Assembly (NCBI GenBank): GCA_045592745.1
Contig: JAZNVH010000010.1
Location: forward strand, 62,001-126,000
Origin: Aphodoplasma sp045592745
Lineage (GTDB): Bacteria > Bacillota > Clostridia > UBA1381 > UMGS1253
DNA: 64,000 nt
Direction: 5' to 3'
The notes below the pieces were generated by a model. It searched no databases. It saw nothing but the letters and a program-made list of their open reading frames with translations, and had not been told where the DNA came from. A program made the translations under genes and the position numbers. Positions 9,487-17,870 of the stretch are shown in pieces (the stretch's first letter is position 1; each line of letters opens with the position of its first letter).

Positions 9487-10089
9487 TTGAAAATAGTTGC
9501 TGTAAACGGAAGCATAAACAAAGATGGAAATACATTTTATTTACTTGATAAAATACTTAAGATATGCGAAAAAAACGGAGCACAAACACAAATTATAAAT
9601 GCAGCCGAGGCGGTGGGTGATGCAAAAACACCTTTTTGCACTTGTTGCTCGACGCCTTGCTCAAAGGTATGCTATAAAGGCTCGCTTCTTGATGAGGCTT
9701 ATAAAGCGATTGAAGAGGCAGATGCGGTAATTTTCGGAAGCCCTGTGTACTTTGGCTCTATGAGTGCACAGCTTAAAGCGTTTTTTGATAAAACGCGAGA
9801 GGTGCGCTTAAGAAAAGCATGGGTTGGAATTCCTGCAGGAGTTGTCAGCGTGGGTGGTTCTAAGTACGGCGGACAGGAAGCGACGATGAATGCAGTTCAG
9901 GATTGCCTTTTTATATCGGGCATGACTATTTTTGGCTCAGGATATTTTACAACAGACGGCGGACAAATGGGCATAGGTGCACACAAGCCTGCGTGCGAGG
10001 ATGAATTTGCAAATGCAAGGTGTGAATCTATGGCGGCGAGGTTAATGTTTGAAGCGTCAAGAAATGAGCTTTATAAAAAGAACAGATAA
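9487..10089 (+). CDS. Flavodoxin-fold NAD(P)H-dependent FMN reductase, possibly an iron-sulfur flavoprotein
   Basis: The 200-residue protein starts with the flavodoxin-like 'MKIVAVNGSINKDGNT' FMN phosphate-binding loop and contains 'FGSPVYFGSMSAQLKAF', typical of the NADPH-dependent FMN reductase/flavodoxin-2 family. A cluster of cysteines at 51, 53, 54, 58 and 62 resembles the compact cysteine motif of archaeal and clostridial iron-sulfur flavoproteins, although the spacing is not canonical. It probably transfers electrons in the cytosol; the substrate is unknown. It starts at TTG 9487 with AGAGGGG upstream, and lies 42 bases before dgt. Confidence 0.8.
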   Translation: MKIVAVNGSINKDGNTFYLLDKILKICEKNGAQTQIINAAEAVGDAKTPFCTCCSTPCSKVCYKGSLLDEAYKAIEEADAVIFGSPVYFGSMSAQLKAFFDKTREVRLRKAWVGIPAGVVSVGGSKYGGQEATMNAVQDCLFISGMTIFGSGYFTTDGGQMGIGAHKPACEDEFANARCESMAARLMFEASRNELYKKNR

Positions 10090-10131
10090 ATATAATATTG
10101 AGATGTAAAATTGTGAAGGGAGGGTCCCAAA

Positions 10132-11136
10132 TTGATTACAATAAGAGAGCAAACCGAAGAAAATGAAAAAAAGACATTGTCTGAGTATGCACAATTGGTA
10201 ACTGATACAAAAGGACGTGAGCATGAACAGGAGATGTGTCGTTTTCGCACAGAATATCAGCGTGACCGTGACAGGATTGTTCACTGCAAATCATTTCGCA
10301 GATTAAAGCATAAGACGCAGGTTTTTATAACGCCGCAGGGCGACCATTACCGTACGCGACTTACCCATACTCTTGAGGTAAGTCAGATTGCGCGTACGAT
10401 TGCGCGCTCACTTCGTCTTAATGAGGATTTGACTGAGGCAATGAGTCTTGGACACGATTTGGGACATACGCCTTTCGGACACAGAGGTGAAGATGCTCTT
10501 GATGCGCTTTGCGAAGGAGGATTTCATCATTATGAGCAAAGTCTTCGTGTTGTAGATGTTTTGGAGGACGGTCACGGTCTTAATCTTACATATGAGGTGC
10601 GTGATGGCATACGAAACCATACAGGAGAGCATCAGCCATCTACACTTGAAGGAAAGGTTTTAAAATTTGCCGACAAGTTTGCATATATAAATCACGATAT
10701 TGACGATGCAATACGAGGAGGAGTGATATGCCAGTCCGATTTGCCAAAAGAACTTATAGAGATTCTTGGTGATAAACATTCTGACAGAATTGATACAATG
10801 ATTTGTGATACTGTTGAAAATTCGCTCGGTAAAAATGATATTGTTATGTCAAAAGAAATTGGAAAAGCAATGCTTGATTTAAGACAATTTATGTTTGATG
10901 TTGTGTATAATTATCCGCCAAAGCGTGAGGAGGAAAGAAAGGCATCACACATAATAGAGGAAATGTTTTGTCATTTCACAAAAAGGCCTGAGCTTTTGCC
11001 TGAGGAATACAAACAGTTTTTGTCAAAGTATCCTGTTGACAGAGTCGTTTGTGACTATATTGCAGGAATGAGCGACGATTATGCCGTGCATACATTTACA
11101 AATATATTTGTGCCAAAATCGTGGACGGTATTTTAA
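10132..11136 (+). CDS. dgt: Deoxyguanosinetriphosphate triphosphohydrolase-like protein (HD domain)
   Basis: The 334-residue HD-domain phosphohydrolase has 'HCKSFRRLKHKTQVF' near residue 50 and the metal-binding 'RLTHTLEVSQIAR' and 'GHDLGHTPFGH' motifs, the pattern of firmicute Dgt-like proteins. The family cleaves dNTPs to nucleoside plus triphosphate. It starts at TTG 10132 with GGGAGGG upstream. The order dgt-dnaG-rpoD is conserved in many Clostridia, which supports both the call and a link to replication or nucleotide-pool control. Confidence 0.9.
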   Translation: MITIREQTEENEKKTLSEYAQLVTDTKGREHEQEMCRFRTEYQRDRDRIVHCKSFRRLKHKTQVFITPQGDHYRTRLTHTLEVSQIARTIARSLRLNEDLTEAMSLGHDLGHTPFGHRGEDALDALCEGGFHHYEQSLRVVDVLEDGHGLNLTYEVRDGIRNHTGEHQPSTLEGKVLKFADKFAYINHDIDDAIRGGVICQSDLPKELIEILGDKHSDRIDTMICDTVENSLGKNDIVMSKEIGKAMLDLRQFMFDVVYNYPPKREEERKASHIIEEMFCHFTKRPELLPEEYKQFLSKYPVDRVVCDYIAGMSDDYAVHTFTNIFVPKSWTVF

Positions 11137-11335
11137 GAGCAGGGTATATCAGAGGCAAAAATTGTATAAATTTTCATATAATGTGGAAATATTAACATAT
11201 ATTTGCCTAATGTTAAAAGAAGGAATTTATACAAAAATGTCGAAATTAGTATATTGAAGATTAATTATTTTCGAAAAGATGTAAAGTACGTGTGCTTTAC
11301 ATAAAATTGACGCAAAATTTTAGAAGGGGAGTTTT

Positions 11336-13150
11336 TTGGTGCTTTATTCTGACGAGCTGATTGGTGAGGTATTGTCTGCAAATGATATTGTAGATGTTAT
11401 TTCTTCATATGTCGCTTTGAAACGAAGCGGTCGCGGGCTTGTTGGCTTGTGCCCGTTTCATTCGGAAAAAACTCCGTCCTTCAGCGTTTCGCCGGACAAG
11501 CAGCTTTATCATTGCTTTGGTTGTGGCGAAGGCGGAAGTGTACTTACCTTTGTTATGAAGATGGAGAATCTTGATTTTGTTGAGGCGGTCAAATTTTTGG
11601 CAGACAGAGCACATATTGCTCTTCCCGAGCCTGAGATGAGCGAAAGCGTGGATAAACACTTTAAAAAGAAACAGCGCCTTATAAGTGCAAATACGTATGC
11701 GGCAAAGTTTTTTTATAACTGCCTTATTTCAGAAAGCGGGAAAACCGCGCGTGATTATTTTGATTCGCGTGCACTTTCGCCAAAAACGGCAGCACAGTTT
11801 GGGCTTGGATTTGCACCTGATGGCAAAAATTTACTTACAGAGCATTTAAAAACGCTTGGTTTTAAAGAAAATGAGCTTGTCGATTTTGGACTTACAATTA
11901 TAAAAGATAATAAGTATATTGATAAATTCCGTAACCGCGTTATGTTTCCGATTATTGATGTGCGCGGTAACGTGATAGGCTTTGGCGGACGTGTTATGGA
12001 CGATTCGAAGCCAAAATATTTAAATTCGCCTGAAACAATAGCTTTTAATAAGAGGCTTAATCTGTTTGCACTTAATTTTGCAAAAAACAAAAAAGACGAT
12101 ACGCTTATTTTGGTAGAAGGATATATGGATGTTATAGCGCTTCATCAGGTGGGTATAAATAATACAGTAGCAACACTTGGAACTGCGCTTACCGAGGAGC
12201 AGTCACGTCTTATTGCACGCTTTGCAAAAAATGTTATTTTGTGCTATGACACTGATGAGGCAGGTGTCAAGGCAACGATGCGTGCAATAGATATATTTTC
12301 AAAGACGGATTGTCGCGTAAAAGTTTTAAGCCTTGTAGGTGCAAAGGACCCTGATGAGTATATAAAGGCTCATGGCGGGGGAAGTGAGGCGTTTTTAAGT
12401 GCAGTCAAAAAGGCAGTTCCTGCCACGATGTTTCGCATTAACATTTTAAAGAAAAATTATGATATAGATAACAGCATTGACGATAAAATAAGCTTTATAT
12501 CAGAGGCTGCAAAGATTTTATTATCAACAAACAATATGGTCGAGGTCGATGCTTATGCAGATATGCTTTCAAAGAACTATGACATAAAAAAAGAGTCTGT
12601 ATATGCTGAGATAAAAAAGCTTGGATCAAAACAAGACAGGCAGACAATGGGACGGGTGGTGCGTCAGAGTGCGTCAGCTGGAGTCAGCAAAAATGAGCCG
12701 ACAAAGCAAAGCGTTGCGCAGGCGCCGCCATCTATAAAAGGTGTAATGTCACCCATAGAAAAAGCAGAAAAAAGTCTTTTGTCGCTGATATTTGTGAGCA
12801 GAGCGGCGGCAAAGACGGCTCAAAACGAGCTTGCGAGCGATGAGTATTCAAATCAAATACATCAAAAGCTTGCAAAAATTTGTTATGATACGTGGGATTC
12901 GGGCATCGCTCCTGACACAGCGAGGATTGTATCAAGCTTTGAAAGCTCGCTTTCGGGATATGTGACACAGGTTTTAATGGACAAATCGGTTTATGACGAC
13001 GAGGTATCGGCTGCAATGGATTTGCTCATTACGATAAAGCAAGAGAAGATTAAAAAGCAAATAAGCGAGGAAAGTGATCCGGCAGTTTTGATGAAGCTAT
13101 TAAAGCTGCAAGCGGATTTGAAGCAAAAGAGAGGAGGAGCGCCGCTATGA
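11336..13150 (+). CDS. dnaG: DNA primase DnaG
   Basis: The 604-residue primase has the N-terminal CHC2 zinc finger ('CPFHSEKTPSF' and 'YHCFGCGEGG', about 39-67), the catalytic RNA polymerase/TOPRIM core ('LVEGYMDVIALHQ', 'YDTDEAGVKA') and a C-terminal helicase-interacting region (from about 470). It makes RNA primers at the fork. TTG 11336 and GTG 11339 are both possible; AGAAGGGGA lies 7-10 bases upstream. Its stop overlaps the rpoD start by four bases (ATGA), so the two are translationally coupled. The ~200-base leader holds two small hairpins (about 11191-11218 and 11281-11300). Confidence 0.96.
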   Translation: MVLYSDELIGEVLSANDIVDVISSYVALKRSGRGLVGLCPFHSEKTPSFSVSPDKQLYHCFGCGEGGSVLTFVMKMENLDFVEAVKFLADRAHIALPEPEMSESVDKHFKKKQRLISANTYAAKFFYNCLISESGKTARDYFDSRALSPKTAAQFGLGFAPDGKNLLTEHLKTLGFKENELVDFGLTIIKDNKYIDKFRNRVMFPIIDVRGNVIGFGGRVMDDSKPKYLNSPETIAFNKRLNLFALNFAKNKKDDTLILVEGYMDVIALHQVGINNTVATLGTALTEEQSRLIARFAKNVILCYDTDEAGVKATMRAIDIFSKTDCRVKVLSLVGAKDPDEYIKAHGGGSEAFLSAVKKAVPATMFRINILKKNYDIDNSIDDKISFISEAAKILLSTNNMVEVDAYADMLSKNYDIKKESVYAEIKKLGSKQDRQTMGRVVRQSASAGVSKNEPTKQSVAQAPPSIKGVMSPIEKAEKSLLSLIFVSRAAAKTAQNELASDEYSNQIHQKLAKICYDTWDSGIAPDTARIVSSFESSLSGYVTQVLMDKSVYDDEVSAAMDLLITIKQEKIKKQISEESDPAVLMKLLKLQADLKQKRGGAPL

Positions 13151-14229
13151 GTGATGTTGAAGTCAGCAAAAAAGCGATAGCAAGGGAACTTCTGGAGCGT
13201 GGTAAAAAAAGCGGTATGCTGTCATTTAAAGAGATAATGGATGCCTTTGAGGCTGTTGAAATTGAGCCGGAACAGATTGATAAGGTGTATGAAACGCTTG
13301 AAAAAGCGGGCATTGAGATTGTCGGCGATATTGACAAAGAGCTTGAAGAAATTGAGATGGCAAATGAAGATGTAGAGGATCTGTCTGTACCTGAAGGAGT
13401 CAACATTGACGACCATGTCAAAATGTATCTTAAAGAAATCGGCAAAGTTCCGCTTCTCGATTCTGATGAAGAAATTGAGCTTGCAAAGCGTATGGCAGAG
13501 GGTGACCCTGCGGCAAAGCGTCGTTTGGCAGAGGCTAATCTACGCTTGGTTGTAAGTATTGCAAAGCGTTATGTTGGACGTGGTATGCTGTTTTTGGACT
13601 TGATACAAGAGGGAAACCTTGGTCTTATCAAGGCTGTTGAAAAGTTTGATTATACAAAGGGATATAAGTTTTCAACATACGCTACATGGTGGATACGTCA
13701 GGCAATTACGCGTGCTATCGCTGATCAGGCCCGTACAATTCGTATTCCGGTACACATGGTTGAAACAATAAACAAGCTTATAAGAGTGTCACGTCAGCTT
13801 TTGCAGGAGCTTGGACGTGAGCCGCAGGCAGAAGAAATTGCAAAGGAACTTAATATGCCTGCAGACAAAGTGCGTGAGATAATGAAAATTGCACAGGAGC
13901 CTGTATCGCTTGAAACTCCAATAGGCGAAGAAGAGGATAGTCATCTCGGCGACTTTATTCCCGATGATGATGCTCCTGCACCTTCCGAGTCGGCAAGCTT
14001 TGTTTTGTTAAAAGAGCAGCTTTTGGATGTTCTTTCAACACTTACTCCGCGTGAGGAAAAGGTATTAAAATTGCGTTTTGGCCTTGACGATGGACGTGCA
14101 CGTACGCTTGAAGAGGTTGGCAAACGCTTCAACGTTACTCGTGAGCGTATAAGACAGATTGAAGCAAAGGCATTAAGAAAGCTTCGTCATCCGAGCAGGA
14201 GTAAAAAACTTAAAGATTATCTTGATTGA
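13147..14229 (+). CDS. rpoD: Primary RNA polymerase sigma factor RpoD (sigma-A)
   Basis: The 360-residue housekeeping sigma factor has region 1.1-like N-terminal sequence, region 1.2 ('DDHVKMYLKEIGKVPLL'), region 2 with 'DLIQEGNLGLIKAVEKFDY' and 'FSTYATWWIRQAITRA', region 3, and region 4 with the helix-turn-helix 'TLEEVGKRFNVTRERIRQIE'. It recruits RNA polymerase to promoters of the TTGACA/TATAAT type, many of which are visible in this window. It is cotranscribed with dnaG and ends at a strong terminator. Confidence 0.98.
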   Translation: MSDVEVSKKAIARELLERGKKSGMLSFKEIMDAFEAVEIEPEQIDKVYETLEKAGIEIVGDIDKELEEIEMANEDVEDLSVPEGVNIDDHVKMYLKEIGKVPLLDSDEEIELAKRMAEGDPAAKRRLAEANLRLVVSIAKRYVGRGMLFLDLIQEGNLGLIKAVEKFDYTKGYKFSTYATWWIRQAITRAIADQARTIRIPVHMVETINKLIRVSRQLLQELGREPQAEEIAKELNMPADKVREIMKIAQEPVSLETPIGEEEDSHLGDFIPDDDAPAPSESASFVLLKEQLLDVLSTLTPREEKVLKLRFGLDDGRARTLEEVGKRFNVTRERIRQIEAKALRKLRHPSRSKKLKDYLD

Positions 14230-14241
14230 TAAAAACACAAT

Positions 14242-14273
14242 AAAAAGCTGTCTTATATAAGACAGCTTTTTTT
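14242..14273. terminator. Bidirectional terminator after rpoD
   Basis: Arms AAAAAGCTGTCTTA / TAAGACAGCTTTTT with almost no loop are followed by a T run. It is shared by the convergent gene at 14284. Confidence 0.85.
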
Positions 14274-14283
14274 GATGCGAATT

Positions 14284-14748
14284 TTAAATATAAATGACAT
14301 CTATGCCATGGTCGCGTGCATAACGCGAGGTATAATATGTTCCGCCTGTTTCTTTTCGCATATAACATATGCAGCAAGAAGAGTTGTCGACCATATATCT
14401 GTTTCGAAGCTGCATACAACCTGGAAGATACTTTTCGGAGGTATATATAACCTCGTCAGCGTGGCTTAGTATATGTTCATAGGTTTGTTTTTCGTATTTA
14501 TTAAAGTATTTTGACTGGCTTTTGCATGGAAGTGCCATTATGAGAGAAATATTATTATGAAGTTTTTTTTGCTCTAACACGCATATTGCTGCGAGAGTGT
14601 CAAAACCAAGTGCACCGCCGCAATAAAATCTTGTTATACCATGAGTTATGAGTGAGGCTATTTGCGATGAAAGCCTGCTTTTTATTGTATCCTGGTCGCT
14701 GGGCTCAATATGTCTGTGTCCTGTAAAACAACATGAAATACTTTTCAA
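14284..14748 (-). CDS. SLOG/DUF1273 family protein (YpsA-like)
   Basis: The 154-residue protein resembles the SLOG (SMF/DprA-LOG-like Rossmann) family, with 'CCFTGHRH' near the start, 'FYCGGALGFDTLAA' and 'NRYMVDNSSCCICYM' further on. These proteins are predicted nucleotide or nucleotide-sugar binders; YpsA of Bacillus affects cell division. I choose TTG 14748, which follows GGGAGAG with good spacing and leaves 19 bases after ispE; the longer ATG start would lie within ispE. It follows ispE on the same strand and is probably cotranscribed. Confidence 0.78.
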   Translation of the reverse strand: MKSISCCFTGHRHIEPSDQDTIKSRLSSQIASLITHGITRFYCGGALGFDTLAAICVLEQKKLHNNISLIMALPCKSQSKYFNKYEKQTYEHILSHADEVIYTSEKYLPGCMQLRNRYMVDNSSCCICYMRKETGGTYYTSRYARDHGIDVIYI

Positions 14749-14767
14749 AAAAATCTCTCCCAATATA

Positions 14768-15616
14768 CTATTTTGTCCATCCAACATAGGTGAAGTATTT
14801 GTTTTTCAACGGTTGGGCAGCTTTTTTGGCCGCATCATAGCTGTCAAAAAGAGCAAAAACAGATGGGCCGCTTCCGCTCATAAGTGCACCGAGTGCACCG
14901 TTTGCTAAAAGCTCGGATTTGATATCGCCAATGATGGGATGCATTTTTACCGTTACTTCTTCCATTACATTTACCATATTTTTTGAGACCGTTTTTACAT
15001 CGTTTTTGGTTATTGCATCAATCAAAAATTGTGTGTCGGGGCGCTTTTGTATTGGCGCTTCGTCAATTTGTTGATATACAGTCGGGGTAGATACGCTAAA
15101 ATGCGGCTTTACTATTACTATCGGTGTTTTTGGAAAATCATTAAGAGGTGTAAGCTTTTCGCCTATTCCTGATGCAAGCATCGTTTTAGCGTGTATACAG
15201 TATGGAACATCTGCGCCAAGTTTTGAGCCGATAGAGCAAAGCTCATCTTCTGTAAGATTTGTTTTATATAGCATATTAAGACCGCAAAGCACCGCAGCAG
15301 CGTTGCCGCTTCCGCCTGCAAGTCCTGCCCCTACGGGAATACGTTTTGAAAGTTCGATTTTTACTCCGCTGTTTATGCCTGTGTATTCAAAGAAGCTTTG
15401 CGCAGCTTTATAGGCGAGATTTTTTTCGTTGCAAGGTAAAAAGCTCAGATTTGTGGTAAGTGATATGCCGCTGTCTGTGCGTGTAAGCGTTATACTGTCG
15501 CACAGTCCACAGCTTAGCATAATCATTAAAACTTCGTGGTATCCGTCGTCACGTTTGCCGACTACATCAAGACTTAAATTTATTTTTGCATGTGAATTAA
15601 GTAATATTTTATCCAT
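14768..15616 (-). CDS. ispE: 4-diphosphocytidyl-2-C-methyl-D-erythritol kinase IspE
   Basis: The 282-residue GHMP kinase has the N-terminal 'HAKINLSLDVVGKRDDGYHE' and the ATP-binding loop 'PVGAGLAGGSGNAAAVL', and ends with 'GALMSGSGPSVFALF', all characteristic of IspE. It phosphorylates CDP-methylerythritol in the MEP route to isoprenoid precursors, so this organism probably uses the MEP pathway. ATG 15616 is preserved with GAGGGAG upstream; the TTG two codons earlier sits too close to that site. Confidence 0.94.
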   Translation of the reverse strand: MDKILLNSHAKINLSLDVVGKRDDGYHEVLMIMLSCGLCDSITLTRTDSGISLTTNLSFLPCNEKNLAYKAAQSFFEYTGINSGVKIELSKRIPVGAGLAGGSGNAAAVLCGLNMLYKTNLTEDELCSIGSKLGADVPYCIHAKTMLASGIGEKLTPLNDFPKTPIVIVKPHFSVSTPTVYQQIDEAPIQKRPDTQFLIDAITKNDVKTVSKNMVNVMEEVTVKMHPIIGDIKSELLANGALGALMSGSGPSVFALFDSYDAAKKAAQPLKNKYFTYVGWTK

Positions 15617-15736
15617 AAACAAGCTCCCTCTTTTGCTTCGGGGTATTTTTAAATGTACTAATATTATATCACAAAAAACGTAAAACGTAAATACAGTTTT
15701 TTACAAATTAATTCGCAAATCAAATACATTTTTTTG

Positions 15737-15765
15737 TTGACTTGTAAATTGTTTGATGGTATAAT
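15737..15765 (+). promoter_or_regulatory. Sigma-A promoter of tRNA-Thr
   Basis: TTGACT at 15737-15742 and TATAAT at 15760-15765 are separated by 17 bp and lie about 24 bases before the mature tRNA end. Confidence 0.8.
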
Positions 15766-15788
15766 ATCTCTTGTTGCAGATAATATTT

Positions 15789-15864
15789 GCTGGTGTAGCT
15801 CAGTTGGTAGAGCAGCGCATTCGTAATGCGCAGGTCACGTGTTCGAGTCACGCCACCAGCTCCA
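15789..15864 (+). tRNA. tRNA-Thr (anticodon CGT)
   Basis: The 76-base cloverleaf has acceptor arms GCTGGTG / CACCAGC, anticodon stem GCGCA / TGCGC with loop TTCGTAA (anticodon CGT, reading ACG), T-loop TTCGAGT, and an encoded CCA end. The T-stem has one mismatch at its base (A49-C65). It has its own promoter and a terminator directly after the CCA, so it is a single-gene unit. Confidence 0.95.
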
Positions 15865-15868
15865 TTTA

Positions 15869-15898
15869 CCCATTTGGTATATGCCAAGTGGGTTTTTT
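15869..15898 (+). terminator. Terminator of tRNA-Thr
   Basis: CCCATTTGG pairs with CCAAGTGGG (one G-T pair) followed by a run of six T, starting five bases after the encoded CCA. Confidence 0.85.
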
Positions 15899-15910
15899 GT
15901 ATACTATTTA

Positions 15911-15948
15911 AGGGATGAAGTCCGGTTTTGTGGAGTTCATCCTTTTTA
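15911..15948 (+). terminator. Second hairpin after tRNA-Thr
   Basis: GGATGAA (15913-15919) pairs with TTCATCC (15936-15942) with possible inner TCC/GGA pairing, followed by TTTTTATATA. It may be a back-up terminator or help end the convergent AraC gene. Confidence 0.45.
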
Positions 15949-15957
15949 TATATAATA

Positions 15958-16722
15958 TTAATTTTTTTGCTTTGCATAGTCAGACGGCGATATTCCGAAA
16001 TGTTTTTTAAACATTTTGGAAAAATTGAATATATCAGAATACCCAACAGAGTGTGCCACGACAGAAACGCTTGCCTTGCTGCTTTTGATAAGAGAGGCGG
16101 CAATGCTCATACGATAATTAAATAAATACTTTCCAGGAGAGATTCCTGTTTTTTTTGTAAATAATGTTGTAAAATAACTTCTGTCAAGATTAAGCCTCGC
16201 GGCGATTGAATCAACGGTGAGTTCTTTCATATATTCAGAATGTATACAGTCGAGAGCTTTGTCTACGTAGTCGGATGAATGATTTTCGTTATCTAGAAGA
16301 AGTGCAAACAAATCCCAAAGCTTTGCACAAAGGTATGCGCTTCTACCATTTTCAAAAAGCTCACAGTTTTTCATTGAATTAAAAATACCTAAAGCCTCGG
16401 GACAATGCAGAGTATCAGGAAGGGTAAAAGGTATTTTTGTCGAGCTAAAGCCTATCCAGATATAGCTCCACGGTTTTTGAGAATCTGCTTCATAATAAAT
16501 CTGTGTATATGGAGGAATAATGAAAAGTTCTCCCGGGCCGAGGTTGTATTCTTTGTCTTCGATAATGAATTTGCCGAAACCTGAAGCAACAAAATGGATC
16601 ACATAGTGCTCTCTTACGGCAGGCCCAAAATGATGATTTTTTTTGCAGTTCTCGTATCCAAAAACGATAGGATTTATATCACCGTATTCACAGTCTGTTA
16701 TGATAACATCATGACGAGTCAT
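15958..16722 (-). CDS. AraC family transcriptional regulator (next to galTK)
   Basis: The 254-residue regulator has an N-terminal cupin-type ligand-binding domain (about 1-150, with 'GPGELFIIPPYTQIYY') and a C-terminal double helix-turn-helix AraC DNA-binding domain ('SIAARLNLDRSYFTTLF' and 'VVAHSVGYSDIFNFSKMFKKHFG'). ATG 16722 has AGGAGG just upstream; 23 upstream codons are excluded. It is divergent from galT, and the two promoters physically overlap, so it probably controls galTK or itself in response to a sugar. The ligand is not known. Confidence 0.88.
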   Translation of the reverse strand: MTRHDVIITDCEYGDINPIVFGYENCKKNHHFGPAVREHYVIHFVASGFGKFIIEDKEYNLGPGELFIIPPYTQIYYEADSQKPWSYIWIGFSSTKIPFTLPDTLHCPEALGIFNSMKNCELFENGRSAYLCAKLWDLFALLLDNENHSSDYVDKALDCIHSEYMKELTVDSIAARLNLDRSYFTTLFTKKTGISPGKYLFNYRMSIAASLIKSSKASVSVVAHSVGYSDIFNFSKMFKKHFGISPSDYAKQKN

Positions 16723-16768
16723 ATTTTGCCTCCTTAAAAAAACAACAAAATGACAAATAATTAACATA

Positions 16769-16798
16769 ATTATAACATTGGCAATAAGCAAATGTCAA
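16769..16798 (-). promoter_or_regulatory. Promoter of the AraC gene (divergent)
   Basis: On the minus strand TTGACA (16798-16793) and TATAAT (16774-16769) are 18 bp apart. The element overlaps the galT promoter on the other strand. Confidence 0.65.
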
Positions 16799-16806
16799 TA
16801 TATAAT
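16778..16806 (+). promoter_or_regulatory. Sigma-A promoter of galTK
   Basis: TTGGCA at 16778-16783 and TATAAT at 16801-16806 are 17 bp apart, about 80 bases before the galT start. The -35 region lies inside the divergent AraC promoter. Confidence 0.75.
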
Positions 16807-16884
16807 AAGATCAGATAGACAAACTGTGAACATGGTAAATATTGCTGCTAATGCGGCTGTATTTGAAGGAAAGGATTGGATAAT

Positions 16885-17859
16885 ATGGCAGAATTAAGAT
16901 ATAATCCTATGACAAAGGACTGGGTCATGATAGCATCTCACAGACAAAACAGACCACAGATGCCAAAGGATTGGTGCCCTTTTTGTCCGGGCTCGGGAAA
17001 AGTTCCGGAAAAATTTGATGTTTATAAATATGATAATGATTTTCCGGCGCTTTCGCAAAATCCGCCTATGCCTGATGATGTTGCCTCGGGCATATACAAA
17101 ACAATGCCATCTTATGGCAAATGTGAGGTTATACTTTATTCGCCCGAGCATACGATAACGCTTCCTGAACTGTCTGTTGAGCATATTAAAAAGCTTGTGG
17201 ATTTATGGACAGAGCGTTTTGTTGAAATTAAAAAGGATGAAAAAATCAAGTATGTATTTATATTTGAAAATAGGGGCGATGTTGTCGGTGTTACAATGCC
17301 ACATCCGCATGGGCAGATTTATGGCTATTCGGTAATTCCCAAAAAAATCGAGCTTGAGCTTGAGTCTGCAAAGGAGCATTTTGAAAATACGGGCAAATGC
17401 CTTTTCTGTGAAATGCTTGAAGAAGAGTATAGGGCAAAAGAAAGAATTGTTATTGAAAATGATGATTTTGTTGCGTACTTACCGTTCTTTGTTGAATATC
17501 CTTATGGTATGTATGTTGTATCAAAAAAGCATAGGCAGAATTTGGAACAGTTTAGCGAGAGTGAAAAATATAATCTCGCAGATATTTTAAAAAAGGTTAC
17601 GGGCACTTTTGACTCGCTCTTTGATTATAATTTCCCATATATGATGTGTATGCATCAAAGCCCTGTAAACAGTGAGGACTGCTCGGATTATTATCATTTC
17701 CATATTGAGTTTTTTCCGCCTATGCGCTCTGCTGACAAGCAAAAGTTTAATGCGTCAAGCGAAACGGGTGTGTGGGCACATTGTAACCCGACCGCACCTG
17801 AGGAAAAAGCAGAAGAATTAAGATGTGCATATCAAAAATTTCTTGATAAAAACAAGTGA
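16885..17859 (+). CDS. galT: Galactose-1-phosphate uridylyltransferase GalT
   Basis: The 324-residue Leloir-pathway enzyme swaps UMP between UDP-glucose and galactose-1-phosphate. The nucleophilic histidine motif 'MPHPHGQIYGY' is visible near residue 140, as are the zinc-site cysteines in 'DWCPFCPG' and the second HIT-like repeat with 'NSEDCSDYYHFHIEFFPP'. ATG 16885 is used because AAGGAAAGGA lies upstream; TTG 16876 overlaps that site. Its stop overlaps the galK leader by a few bases, so it is cotranscribed with galK. No galE or aldose epimerase is nearby. Confidence 0.95.
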   Translation: MAELRYNPMTKDWVMIASHRQNRPQMPKDWCPFCPGSGKVPEKFDVYKYDNDFPALSQNPPMPDDVASGIYKTMPSYGKCEVILYSPEHTITLPELSVEHIKKLVDLWTERFVEIKKDEKIKYVFIFENRGDVVGVTMPHPHGQIYGYSVIPKKIELELESAKEHFENTGKCLFCEMLEEEYRAKERIVIENDDFVAYLPFFVEYPYGMYVVSKKHRQNLEQFSESEKYNLADILKKVTGTFDSLFDYNFPYMMCMHQSPVNSEDCSDYYHFHIEFFPPMRSADKQKFNASSETGVWAHCNPTAPEEKAEELRCAYQKFLDKNK

Positions 17860-17870
17860 GGAGAAATGTT

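Noticed and set aside
14749..14787. ATG-started longer form of the SLOG protein
   Set aside because: The extra 13 codons lie within ispE and the TTG at 14748 has the ribosome site.
15720..16103. Minus-strand frame crossing tRNA-Thr and the AraC 3' end
   Set aside because: It runs antisense to the tRNA and through two terminators, with no ribosome site or recognisable protein family.
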